Shown one piece after another: positions 1 through 6,933 of a DNA stretch of 20,442 bases (its first letter is position 1; every line of letters begins with the position of its first letter). This stretch comes from Candidatus Magasanikbacteria bacterium CG1_02_32_51 (lineage in GTDB: Bacteria; Patescibacteriota; Patescibacteriia; Magasanikbacterales; UBA922), in the NCBI GenBank assembly GCA_001871435.1, contig MNVC01000002.1, forward strand, positions 1 to 20,442, read 5' to 3'. The notes under the pieces are model-generated. The model did not search any database, was not told the DNA's origin, and saw nothing but the letters and a program-made list of their open reading frames with translations. The position numbers and the translations under genes are program-made.

Positions 1-1
1 T

Positions 2-181
2 TTGCTTTTCGGTTTGGTATTGATGAGTTTTTTTCTTATTAGAGTTCGATTTAGTAGCGACCTTGATAGTGGTTTTTTCAGTGAATTATCCAAAAAGTAC
101 TGTATGCTACGTGGTGGAGAAGAAATTGAAATTGGGTGTGGTATAGCACGTTGTACTTATAAGTGTTCCCTATCTTTTTAA
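2..181 (+). CDS. C-terminal end of an unidentified Cys-rich, probably membrane-associated protein (5' end outside window)
   Basis: An open frame enters from the left edge and ends at TAA 179-181, giving 59 residues. It begins with a hydrophobic run (LLFGLVLMSFFLI) followed by a basic residue, like a membrane segment or signal anchor. It ends in a tail with four cysteines spaced C-x11-C-x4-C-x3-C, which could bind metal or form disulfides. An in-frame ATG at 23 would give a 52-residue protein, so it is unclear whether the gene starts inside or outside the window. A terminator at 230-252 lies downstream and supports a real transcript end. I do not recognise the family. Confidence 0.45.
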   Translation: MLFGLVLMSFFLIRVRFSSDLDSGFFSELSKKYCMLRGGEEIEIGCGIARCTYKCSLSF

Positions 182-188
182 GATGGGG
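168..188 (+). other. Hairpin overlapping the stop codon of the first gene
   Basis: Bases 168-176 can pair with 180-188 (nine pairs including one G-T) around a 3-base loop, and the stem covers the TAA at 179-181. There is no T-run after it, so it is not a standard terminator. It might protect the 3' end of the mRNA or be chance. Confidence 0.25.
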
Positions 189-229
189 GGAAAAAAGTAC
201 TAATTTTAATTAATCTGAATTTTATTGAC

Positions 230-252
230 ACTCCCCAAAAAGGGAGTTTTTT
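230..252 (+). terminator. Rho-independent terminator upstream of recG
   Basis: ACTCCC (230-235) pairs perfectly with GGGAGT (242-247) across a 6-base A-rich loop, and the T-run continues to 252. It most likely ends the transcript of the preceding gene. Its T-run abuts the extended -10 of recG. Confidence 0.8.
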
Positions 253-260
253 GCTACAAT
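252..260 (+). promoter_or_regulatory. Extended -10 promoter of recG
   Basis: TGCTACAAT is an extended -10 (TGn plus TACAAT, 255-260). There is no good -35 at 16-18 bp; the TTGACA at 225-230 is 24 bp away, too far for a normal spacer. A start site about 7 bp after the -10 would fall near 267, only about 3 bases before the recG ATG at 270, so the mRNA is probably leaderless. The same layout recurs at 14427-14446. Confidence 0.6.
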
Positions 261-269
261 AGCTATGTT

Positions 270-2393
270 ATGAATTTGAAGGAAAAAGTTACGAAACTAA
301 ATAGAATTGGTAAGACTCTTGAAAAAAGACTGTCTGTTCTTGGTATTGAGACAGTAGAAGATTTGTTGTTTTATTTTCCTTTTCGCTATGAAGATTATAG
401 TTCAATTTTGACTATTGCCAGTTTACAAGCAGGTCAGGAAGTGACTATAAAAGGAAAAATTGAGCTTATCAATAGTAAAAGAAGTCATAAGAGTCGAAAG
501 ATAATTACTGAGGCTTTGATTTTTGATGGATCTGAAAGATTGAGAGTTGTGTGGTTTGGTCAACCATTTATTAGTAAAAATCTGCATGTTGGTGAAGAAT
601 TATTTTTTTCTGGCAAAGTGAAGTCTGATATATTTGGTTTACAAATGGTCAGTCCAGCTTATGAAAGAGTCAAAAAAGAAACTACTCATACGGCGCGTAT
701 TGTCCCAATTTATCCGTTAACAATTGGTATTACCCAAAAACAAATACGTTTTTTGGTTAGCCAAGTAGTACATTATGTAGATGAAATAGTAGATTGGCTT
801 CCTGATGATGTTCGTGATGTAGCCGATGTGATGGAATTAAGAGAAGCAATAAGGTCAATTCATTTTCCTGAAAATCAAGATGATATAGCACACGCTGAAA
901 AGAGATTGAAATTTGATGAATTGTTTGTTTTGCAATTACGGGCTGAAATGCTTCGTCAGGCTATTAGTGTTTCCAAAGCCCCTGTAATAAAATTTCAAGA
1001 AAATTATACTAAAGAATTTGTTGCGTCATTACCTTTTGAACTTACTAAAGATCAAAAAGTGGCTAGTTGGGAAATAATACAAGATTTGGGTAAGGCTAAA
1101 CCGATGAATAGATTGCTTGAGGGTGATGTTGGATCAGGAAAAACTGTGGTAGCTGGTATGGCTACATTGAATACAGTGCTTAATAATTATCAGGTAGCAA
1201 TAATGGCACCGACAGAAATATTGGCCAAGCAACATTACGAGTCTTTTTGTGTTTTGTTGAAAGATCATGAGATAAATGTTTGTTTGTTGACGAGATCAAT
1301 GAGATTTATAAATAGAGATAAAGTAGAGATAAATGGAGATAATGTAGAAAAAGAAAGTTTATCTTTGAAAGAACTGTCTGAAAAAATTGAATCAGGTAAA
1401 ATAAATGTTATTATTGGTACGCACGCTCTACTTTCAGACAAAATAAAGTTCAAAGATTTAGCCTTAGTCATTGTCGATGAACAACATCGCTTTGGTGTAG
1501 AGCAAAGAGCTTCGCTCATTCGCAGACAGTCGGCATTAGTCCCTCATTTCCTTAGTATGACGGCGACACCTATCCCACGTTCTTTTGCTTTGACAATGTA
1601 TGGTGATTTGGATTTGTCTATTATCAAGCAAATGCCAAAAGACAGAAAAGTAATCAAGACTAGATTGGTAGATGATCATAATAGACAAAAAGCTTACGAT
1701 TTTATTCGTGAGCAAGTGAAACAGGGGAGACAGGTCTTCGTGATTTGTCCGCTTATTGAGCAAAAAGAAAAAGATGAAAATGAAATAGAAATAATTAATT
1801 ATAGTTTTACAGGAAGCCAAGAAAAGAAGTCTGTTTTGATAGAATATGAAAAATTGAATAAACAAATTTTTCCAGATTTGAGAGTGGATTATCTCCATGG
1901 CAAATTAAAATCGGTTGAAAAAGACGAAAAGATGCAAAATTTTGCTAGTGGTAAAATAGATATTTTGGTTTCCACTTCTGTTGTGGAAGTTGGTGTAGAT
2001 ATTCCCAATGCTAGTGTAATGATGATAGAAGGTGCTGAAAATTTTGGGCTGGCTCAACTTCATCAATTTCGGGGACGTGTGGGACGAAGTAGTCATCAAT
2101 CTTATTGTTTTTTATTTACAACTAAGACCTCAGTCAAGAGTAAGGAGCGTTTGGAGTTTTTTGAGAAAACAAATGATGGTTTTGTTTTGGCTGAATATGA
2201 TCTTCAAGTTCGTGGACCTGGAGCAGTGTATGGTACTTCACAAAGTGGTCTGATGAATCTAAAAATTGCTACAATGAAAGATATTAGTATTATCAAGTTA
2301 GCTCGTGATGTGGCTAGGGGTATGGATTTTCAGAAATATCCAAGTTTGAAAAAGAAAGTGGGTGAGTGGGAGAAAGATGTGCATCTTGAATAG
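270..2393 (+). CDS. recG: ATP-dependent DNA helicase RecG
   Basis: This 707-residue protein is full length for RecG, a monomeric superfamily 2 helicase that remodels stalled forks and Holliday junctions in the cytoplasm. The N-terminus carries the helix-hairpin-like stretch (GIETVEDLLFYFPFRYEDYS) and the OB-fold wedge region. Helicase motifs are Walker A GDVGSGKT (about 285-292), DEQHRFGVEQR (about 403), MTATPIPRS (about 430), STSVVEVGVD (about 568) and QLHQFRGRVGR (about 596). The frame is open upstream to a TTG at 225, but that lies inside the terminator. ATG 270 is preferred because it follows the extended -10 by nine bases and starts MNLKEKVTKL. Oddities: the usual LLTGS motif reads LLTRS, with a longer charged segment after it, and there is an extra stretch before the second RecA lobe. 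It has no Shine-Dalgarno. Confidence 0.96.
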   Translation: MNLKEKVTKLNRIGKTLEKRLSVLGIETVEDLLFYFPFRYEDYSSILTIASLQAGQEVTIKGKIELINSKRSHKSRKIITEALIFDGSERLRVVWFGQPFISKNLHVGEELFFSGKVKSDIFGLQMVSPAYERVKKETTHTARIVPIYPLTIGITQKQIRFLVSQVVHYVDEIVDWLPDDVRDVADVMELREAIRSIHFPENQDDIAHAEKRLKFDELFVLQLRAEMLRQAISVSKAPVIKFQENYTKEFVASLPFELTKDQKVASWEIIQDLGKAKPMNRLLEGDVGSGKTVVAGMATLNTVLNNYQVAIMAPTEILAKQHYESFCVLLKDHEINVCLLTRSMRFINRDKVEINGDNVEKESLSLKELSEKIESGKINVIIGTHALLSDKIKFKDLALVIVDEQHRFGVEQRASLIRRQSALVPHFLSMTATPIPRSFALTMYGDLDLSIIKQMPKDRKVIKTRLVDDHNRQKAYDFIREQVKQGRQVFVICPLIEQKEKDENEIEIINYSFTGSQEKKSVLIEYEKLNKQIFPDLRVDYLHGKLKSVEKDEKMQNFASGKIDILVSTSVVEVGVDIPNASVMMIEGAENFGLAQLHQFRGRVGRSSHQSYCFLFTTKTSVKSKERLEFFEKTNDGFVLAEYDLQVRGPGAVYGTSQSGLMNLKIATMKDISIIKLARDVARGMDFQKYPSLKKKVGEWEKDVHLE

Positions 2394-2426
2394 AATTTAG
2401 TTATTTGACAAATGAGGTACAACTCC

Positions 2427-2455
2427 TTGACAAAAGGCGTTTTTTTGTGTATTCT
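2427..2455 (+). promoter_or_regulatory. Sigma70-type promoter of the first GC-rich small gene
   Basis: A consensus -35 TTGACA (2427-2432), a 17-bp spacer and a -10 TATTCT (2450-2455) predict a start near 2462 and a leader of about 90 bases. The spacer contains a run of seven T. This promoter and the one at 2902-2930 share the layout TTGAC-T-rich 17-bp spacer-TATTnT. Confidence 0.75.
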
Positions 2456-2536
2456 TGTGTGTATGTTGTTTTCCTATCAGTTCTATTCCTGTACTCATGG
2501 TGAGTAAGGGGGTTATATAGAATGGTCAAATTCTTT

Positions 2537-2544
2537 AAAGGTGG
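2537..2544 (+). promoter_or_regulatory. Ribosome binding site fixing the start of the first GC-rich small gene
   Basis: AAAGGTGG ends eight bases before ATG 2553. The in-frame GTG at 2541 lies inside this element and is therefore an unlikely start. A near copy, TAAAGGTGATT, lies in the leader of the paralogous downstream gene at 2979-2989. Confidence 0.6.
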
Positions 2545-2552
2545 ATTTTCTG

Positions 2553-2870
2553 ATGTCTTCGCGTTTTGATGATATCTCTCCTCGACGTCACCTACTTCTC
2601 GCGGCGCTCATGGGGAATGTGCGTCCTGGGCCCTACATGGCCAACCCACTCAAGGTGGGAGTTCTGCCTGTGGACAACCTCGTGAAGCCTGAGAAGGTTT
2701 CTCGGCAGTCCTTCGGAGTGGCCTTAAAGTATATCTTCACCTCGGAAGTCGCCTTCAAGTTCAGCGAGATGCTCGTGGTCAACGGTGTCACAGAGCAAGA
2801 TCTGATGGACATTCTCGCTGGTAAGGCGAGGATCATCGTCATACCAATGGGTGACGAGATCCAGGCCTAA
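2553..2870 (+). CDS. Small GC-rich hypothetical protein, tandem paralog A
   Basis: This 105-residue soluble protein has no signal peptide or membrane segment and belongs to no family I can name. By eye the gene is over 50% GC and favours codons such as CTC, GTC, ATC and GGC, whereas the flanking genes are strongly AT-rich. Features are a short N-terminal MSSRFDD, a loop with Pro/Gly and Y-x2-NP (about 28-32), a mixed strand region, then two predicted helices: one around 66-77 (FKFSEMLVV), one beginning EQDLMDIL (81-88). The next gene repeats this plan (MFSEFEN, Y-x2-NP, EQ-x-LM-x-I), so the two are paralogs. It has its own strong promoter and Shine-Dalgarno. It may be a DNA-, RNA- or protein-binding regulator, but nothing in the sequence settles that. 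Foreign origin is an inference from composition. Confidence 0.8.
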   Translation: MSSRFDDISPRRHLLLAALMGNVRPGPYMANPLKVGVLPVDNLVKPEKVSRQSFGVALKYIFTSEVAFKFSEMLVVNGVTEQDLMDILAGKARIIVIPMGDEIQA

Positions 2871-2901
2871 AAGCTTGGTCACACATCCTGTACACAAATA
2901 C

Positions 2902-2930
2902 TTGACTTTTTTGTGTTTTTTGTTTATTAT
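2902..2930 (+). promoter_or_regulatory. Sigma70-type promoter of the second GC-rich small gene
   Basis: TTGACT (2902-2907), a 17-bp T-rich spacer and TATTAT (2925-2930) predict a start near 2937 and a leader of about 78 bases. Its presence between the two paralogs shows that each gene is an independent transcription unit or has boosted expression. Confidence 0.75.
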
Positions 2931-3014
2931 GTTATGGTGTCTCGGTGGTACATGATCCCTAAATACCTCTTGGGTGTCTAAAGGTGATTGTACATATACA
3001 AAAGGCAGGAGCCA

Positions 3015-3299
3015 ATGTTCAGCGAGTTCGAAAATCGTCTCAACATCATCAAGGCTGCCCATCTCGGTGGTGTCAGCATCGGTGGCTACTTCAGGAATCC
3101 GTTTCCAGTCAAAGTCGATCCTGTGGAGAGACTGATCGTCTCACGAGAGAATGCTGTGGCCTTTACAAGGTCGGCTGTTCTCACGTTTGATGAAAAGAAG
3201 GCGAAGCAGTTCGCCTCACGCCTGGTCGAAGAGGGCAAGATTAGCCGTGAGCAGGTGCTCATGGTCATCAAGGGTCGGGGCATCCTCCGACCTGCCTGA
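3015..3299 (+). CDS. Small GC-rich hypothetical protein, tandem paralog B
   Basis: This 94-residue soluble protein is a diverged copy of the preceding gene. Shared landmarks are the N-terminus (MFSEFEN against MSSRFDD), a Gly-rich loop with Y-x2-NP (25-29), a PV pair (36-37), an SR pair (43-44), a helix with L-V-x2-G (70-74) and EQ-x-LM-x-I followed by Gly (79-87). The frame could extend up to a TTG at 2988. ATG 3015 is chosen because it has AGGAG at 3007-3011, although the spacing is short, and because it aligns the N-terminus with paralog A. The base composition is as GC-rich as in A. The gene has its own promoter and is followed by a structured region and a strong terminator. The function is unknown; the pair could form a homo- or heterodimer. 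Confidence 0.8.
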   Translation: MFSEFENRLNIIKAAHLGGVSIGGYFRNPFPVKVDPVERLIVSRENAVAFTRSAVLTFDEKKAKQFASRLVEEGKISREQVLMVIKGRGILRPA

Positions 3300-3323
3300 G
3301 AAGAACTACATACAAGTGTTCAA

Positions 3324-3446
3324 TGAGGAGTGAGTGGTTTCCTACCACACGACAGCTCCTCAAACAAGAAAGCCACTCACATCTCGCTTTGATTTTAACT
3401 TTAGTTGAAGTCAGAGTAAGGAGAAAAACGAATTGAGTGGTTTCCT
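3324..3446 (+). repeat. Structured 3' region: two direct copies and one inverted copy of a 13-base motif
   Basis: TGAGTGGTTTCCT occurs at 3331-3343 and again at 3434-3446. An inverted partner (GAAAGCCACTCAC, 3368-3380) lies between them and can pair with either copy. In addition TGAGGAG (3324-3330) can pair with CTCCTCA (3356-3362), and this helix interleaves with the 3330-3337/3373-3380 helix, giving a pseudoknot or mutually exclusive folds. The element sits between gene B and its terminator, so it would be part of the 3' untranslated RNA. It fills most of the gene-free stretch 3300-3611 together with the terminator and palindrome listed next. Confidence 0.5.
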
Positions 3447-3456
3447 TTAATAATAA

Positions 3457-3487
3457 AAATACGTTCCTGATTTGGAGCGTATTTTTT
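3457..3487 (+). terminator. Strong Rho-independent terminator after the GC-rich gene pair
   Basis: An 11-bp stem (3457-3467 with 3474-3484, one G-T pair) encloses a 6-base loop and is followed by T through 3487. An A-rich run precedes the stem, so on the opposite strand it also looks like a terminator. It probably acts in both directions between the convergent small genes and radA. Confidence 0.85.
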
Positions 3488-3536
3488 GTTGATAAATATA
3501 GGAAGTGATAGATTGTTTGTAAATTATATAAACAGT

Positions 3537-3583
3537 GTAGGGACAGGTCTCCACCAAAGGCGGACGAGTCGACCTGTCCCTAC
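3537..3583. repeat. REP-like palindrome with GTAG base
   Basis: GTAGGGACAGGTC (3537-3549) and its exact reverse complement (3571-3583) make a 13-bp stem around a 21-base loop. The loop holds a smaller imperfect stem (3550-3555 with 3559-3564). The GTAG/CTAC base, GC-rich stem in AT-rich DNA and location between convergent genes match REP elements mobilised by RAYT (TnpA-REP, Y1) transposases. No RAYT gene is in this window, so the link is inferred. Confidence 0.7.
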
Positions 3584-3611
3584 GGACGTTTTTATTAGAG
3601 ATTAATTTTTT

Positions 3612-4970
3612 TTAAGTCTGCTTAATAAGTTCTGCAATATTTTTGACATCAATAATTTTGACATCAATTTTATTTTTATTTTTTCCTAAATTAGTAATTA
3701 TACGTTTCATACCAAGACTGTGACTTTCTTTGATTCTTTTTTCTAATTGAGCAATACTGCGAACTTCACCACCAAGTCCTACTTCACCAAAGACAACCAA
3801 GTCTTTGCCAAGTTCTTTGTCTTTGTATGAGCTAGCAATAGCTAGACAAACAGCCAAGTCAGCTGCTGGTTCATTGGCTCTGACACCACCCACAACATTG
3901 ATATGAATATCATATTGTCCAAGATTGAGGCCTGCACGTTTTTGTAATACAGCTGTAAGAACATGTAATCTATTCAAATCAAAACCACTAGCTTTGCGGA
4001 CAGGAAAGCCAAAACTTGTTTTGTTGACCAGAGCTTGTATTTCAATGAGAAGGGGTCTGGTACCTTCCATAAGGCAGGTAATCACACTACCTGACACTTC
4101 ACCTTCACGTTCTTCTAGGAAACTAGCTGAAGGATTTTTGACAGGAACTAATCCAGTTTCGGACATCTCAAAAATACCAACTTCATCAGTCGCTCCAAAA
4201 CGATTTTTTACAGTACGCAAAATTCTGTAGCTGTGATGTCTGTCACCCTCCAGATAAAGTACAGTATCCACCATATGCTCTAGAGTTTTTGGTCCAGCGA
4301 CAGTGCCTTCTTTGGTGACATGTCCAATTATAATAATAATTGAATTGGTAGCTTTGGCAGTTTCAAGTAGCTTGGCAGTGCAGGCTCGGATTTGGTTGAT
4401 ATTGCCAGCCTCACCTTCTACTTCTTGCGAATAAATTGTTTGAATACTGTCTATAATAACTAATATTGGTTTTTGTTTTTCAATTGTAGCACAAATAGTC
4501 TCAATATTGGTTTCGTTGGCTAGAAACAATTTATCTGATTTTATCTTGAGTCTATCAGCACGCATTTTTATTTGTTGCGCTGATTCTTCACCAGAAATAT
4601 ATAGAGTAGGGGAGATGAGTGAGGCAAGTTGAATAGATAATGTAGATTTGCCAATACCTGGTTCGCCACCCAGTAATACCAGACTACCTGGAACAAAGCC
4701 ACTATTTTTGCCATCAATATCACTACTACCCAAGACCCTATCCATCTCAGAAATTTTGGTAGTGATTCGTTGTAATTCTTGTTTACTTATTTGAGATAGA
4801 GTTTTTGTTTCTAGAGCTTTGTAAGCTGTTTTGGTCTTTTCTTTCTTCTCAATAGTTTTTTCGGATTCCATCACTGTACCCCATTTACCACACTCAAGAC
4901 AACGTCCAGACCATTTGGTGAATTGGGCGTCACAGTTGGAGCAGGTGAAGATGGTGGAAGGTGGGGTCAT
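3612..4970 (-). CDS. radA: DNA repair protein RadA (Sms)
   Basis: This 452-residue protein is full length for RadA, a hexameric RecA-like DNA-dependent ATPase and helicase that extends D-loops and processes recombination intermediates. It shows the N-terminal C4 zinc finger (C10, C13, C24, C27), Walker A GEPGIGKS (about 102-109), a Walker B-type strand ILVIIDS (about 169-175), the RadA-specific KNRFG motif (255-259) and the C-terminal Lon-protease-like scaffold (about 300-452). It is the last gene of the minus-strand operon, nine bases after the stop of the SGNH/pilin/peptidase gene, and has no obvious promoter of its own. That a repair gene shares a transcript with envelope genes may reflect genome compaction rather than function. 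Confidence 0.96.
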   Translation of the reverse strand: MTPPSTIFTCSNCDAQFTKWSGRCLECGKWGTVMESEKTIEKKEKTKTAYKALETKTLSQISKQELQRITTKISEMDRVLGSSDIDGKNSGFVPGSLVLLGGEPGIGKSTLSIQLASLISPTLYISGEESAQQIKMRADRLKIKSDKLFLANETNIETICATIEKQKPILVIIDSIQTIYSQEVEGEAGNINQIRACTAKLLETAKATNSIIIIIGHVTKEGTVAGPKTLEHMVDTVLYLEGDRHHSYRILRTVKNRFGATDEVGIFEMSETGLVPVKNPSASFLEEREGEVSGSVITCLMEGTRPLLIEIQALVNKTSFGFPVRKASGFDLNRLHVLTAVLQKRAGLNLGQYDIHINVVGGVRANEPAADLAVCLAIASSYKDKELGKDLVVFGEVGLGGEVRSIAQLEKRIKESHSLGMKRIITNLGKNKNKIDVKIIDVKNIAELIKQT

Positions 4971-4979
4971 AAAAATTAT

Positions 4980-6932
4980 CTATTTAATCTCAGTTGGTGT
5001 ATAAACATAATTGAATTCACTAGCTGCACTTGCTGATTTTCTGATAGCCCAAAATTGTACACTGTAACATGAATCTCCGTAGCCAGTGCCTTGTATTAAA
5101 GAACCGTAAAATGGTTGATTTATTGCTGACAGAGGATTATCAGCCCATCTACCGGTTATGGGTGACTCAGAAGGTATTAATGAACAACCTGTGCAGTTTT
5201 TATTACTATTATTTGGGTCTATATCAAATAGAGGTGATACAGTTTGATTATTCTCGCCGACCTTTACTTTTCTGACAGGTGGACAAGTGTTACCTGTCGC
5301 TTTATTAACTTTATTGAAAGCTTCGAGTTTTCCACTAGAATCAAATATAGCTCCATTACCAAGTGAAATACCAGCGTGTAATATATTTTTTTTACTTGAA
5401 TCTGTCATTATAGCTAAACCTATTGGTAAATTTTGATCATTTGAATCTTTTATAACTTCTGTTTCTATCCAATTTAGATTTTTGGCATAATTACTTATAT
5501 CTGGGGCACTTGCAGTGTATTTTATTTGGCAACCTATATAATTCAAAAAATGAGATGTCGTATACGCACAGTGACATGATCCAACGCAAATGTGTTGTTC
5601 GTCTAATTTTTGTGCAGTATATTGCAACGCCTCAGCAGAACATTTTTTTATAGAGTTTGGTAGTCCTCCTATTAAATAAGGTATTGGATTTTCATTAGCG
5701 CTTAGTTTATTCGGTACATTGGTTTGAATAATTAATTTACTAGTGTTTTCCATACCATTGGTAGAATTAGATACTTCATCTGGTACATCTTCTTTTTCAG
5801 AAAATGGTTCACCTTTCACATACAATATCCTCAAATTTCTAAATTGCACTAATTCTGGATTGATAAGGTACAAAAGACTGTATGAAGTGACGGCAATTAT
5901 CAAACCCATAACACTCATAGTAATTCTTTTTTTAGCGGCATTTACACCTGAGGCTATAGATTTACCATCAGCACTTTTGGAAGATACACTACCACCGGTC
6001 ATAAGAGTAATACCTCCACTTATAATGCCAAATACTGCTAATAAAGAAATTATAAAAATACCATATTTATATACAGCTGCAATATATTCCCCAAGATAGG
6101 GGATAGTGAGCCAAACATTACCAGCATCATCTGTGATTTTCATTTTTTCTATGTCTGGTTCAGAAAAATTTAATCCTGGTATATTTATTTTTGTGTCTGG
6201 TTTTTTTATCTCTAGTTTTATTTCACTAAAAATAGTATCAACAGACACGGTATTGTTACCTTGTGGATTTACTGTACTAACACTACTAGGACCACCATAA
6301 GCCTGTTCCAATATGGCCTTATAAAGAAGGGTGTTTCCAGCAGGGTTGAGATGTAAATGATCACCTGATAATCCATCGTCTATTTTACCATCACGATCTT
6401 TGTCTACTAAATCCATTACATCAATATATTTGTCTACTCTCGAATCTTGTGACAAACTTTGATTATTTGTAACTAAATTCCCACCCCAAGGTTCTGTCCA
6501 TGAGCTATATCCTTTGAAAGGTTGAGCTCCTACTATAACAATACGCATATTTTCAGCTTTGGCTTCTGAAAGTATGGTTTCCATTCCTGCCTTATATGCA
6601 TTTAAACCATCATTATTTCCTAAACCATTTAGGCCAGCGTAGAGTAACAATTCATTGTAGCCTTTACCTTTTACATTGTTTTTCCATTTATCTAAAAAAT
6701 AAGCAATACCCATACTACTTAAAGAAGTATCTTTACATGAAAATGTGTAGGTATTAGTTAGAGTTTTTTGTAGTAGTTGTATAAATCCCCAATTGTTATT
6801 GCAACCTCGATCAAAACTAGAAGAACCAATAGCTGCTACTTTTATTTTTGTGTTAGCCGCTTTTACAATATACGGACTAAATATTGTTGCTATCAGTATC
6901 AAAGAAAGTAGTAAAAAAAAACTTTTCCTCAT
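4980..6932 (-). CDS. Exported three-domain protein: SGNH hydrolase, pilin-like two-helix membrane domain, cysteine-peptidase-like domain
   Basis: This 650-residue protein begins with a signal peptide (about 1-26, VKAA). Residues 30-212 resemble an SGNH/GDSL hydrolase: GSSSF at 36-40 for the nucleophile block, GLGNND at 103-108 for the Gly/Asn block and DHLHLNPAG at 191-199 for the Asp-x2-His block. Residues about 280-362 hold two membrane helices separated by a short GG/Ser/Lys loop and ending YLINPELV, like TrbC/VirB2-type pilin-like domains. Residues about 420-560 look like an NlpC/P60 or CHAP peptidase, with C455 in HCAYTTSHFLN and H519 in HAGISLGNGAIFDSSG as the likely pair. There are 11 cysteines in the mature chain and a DsbA-like gene one base upstream. 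A role in peptidoglycan or glycan remodelling in a membrane complex is likely but inferred. The Asp of the GDS block is replaced by Ser. Confidence 0.75.
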   Translation of the reverse strand: MRKSFFLLLSLILIATIFSPYIVKAANTKIKVAAIGSSSFDRGCNNNWGFIQLLQKTLTNTYTFSCKDTSLSSMGIAYFLDKWKNNVKGKGYNELLLYAGLNGLGNNDGLNAYKAGMETILSEAKAENMRIVIVGAQPFKGYSSWTEPWGGNLVTNNQSLSQDSRVDKYIDVMDLVDKDRDGKIDDGLSGDHLHLNPAGNTLLYKAILEQAYGGPSSVSTVNPQGNNTVSVDTIFSEIKLEIKKPDTKINIPGLNFSEPDIEKMKITDDAGNVWLTIPYLGEYIAAVYKYGIFIISLLAVFGIISGGITLMTGGSVSSKSADGKSIASGVNAAKKRITMSVMGLIIAVTSYSLLYLINPELVQFRNLRILYVKGEPFSEKEDVPDEVSNSTNGMENTSKLIIQTNVPNKLSANENPIPYLIGGLPNSIKKCSAEALQYTAQKLDEQHICVGSCHCAYTTSHFLNYIGCQIKYTASAPDISNYAKNLNWIETEVIKDSNDQNLPIGLAIMTDSSKKNILHAGISLGNGAIFDSSGKLEAFNKVNKATGNTCPPVRKVKVGENNQTVSPLFDIDPNNSNKNCTGCSLIPSESPITGRWADNPLSAINQPFYGSLIQGTGYGDSCYSVQFWAIRKSASAASEFNYVYTPTEIK

Positions 6933-6933
6933 A

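Noticed and set aside
225..230. TTGACA upstream of recG as a -35 box
   Set aside because: It is 24 bp from the TACAAT at 255-260, too far for a sigma70 spacer, and no -10 lies 17 bp downstream.
1536..1898. 120-codon minus-strand open frame inside recG
   Set aside because: It lies opposite conserved helicase motifs and shows no domain or start signal.
2424..2447. Terminator for recG formed by CCTT/AAGG followed by T-run
   Set aside because: The stem is only four pairs and lies in the promoter of the next gene; no convincing recG terminator was found.
2724..3062. Minus-strand open frame across the two small GC-rich genes
   Set aside because: It runs antisense across both paralogs and the promoter of B, whose sense frames have promoters, a ribosome site and mutual similarity.
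3323..3436. 37-codon open frame from ATG 3323
   Set aside because: It lies over the repeat-rich structured region, has no separate promoter, and its codons are dictated by the inverted repeats; no family resemblance.
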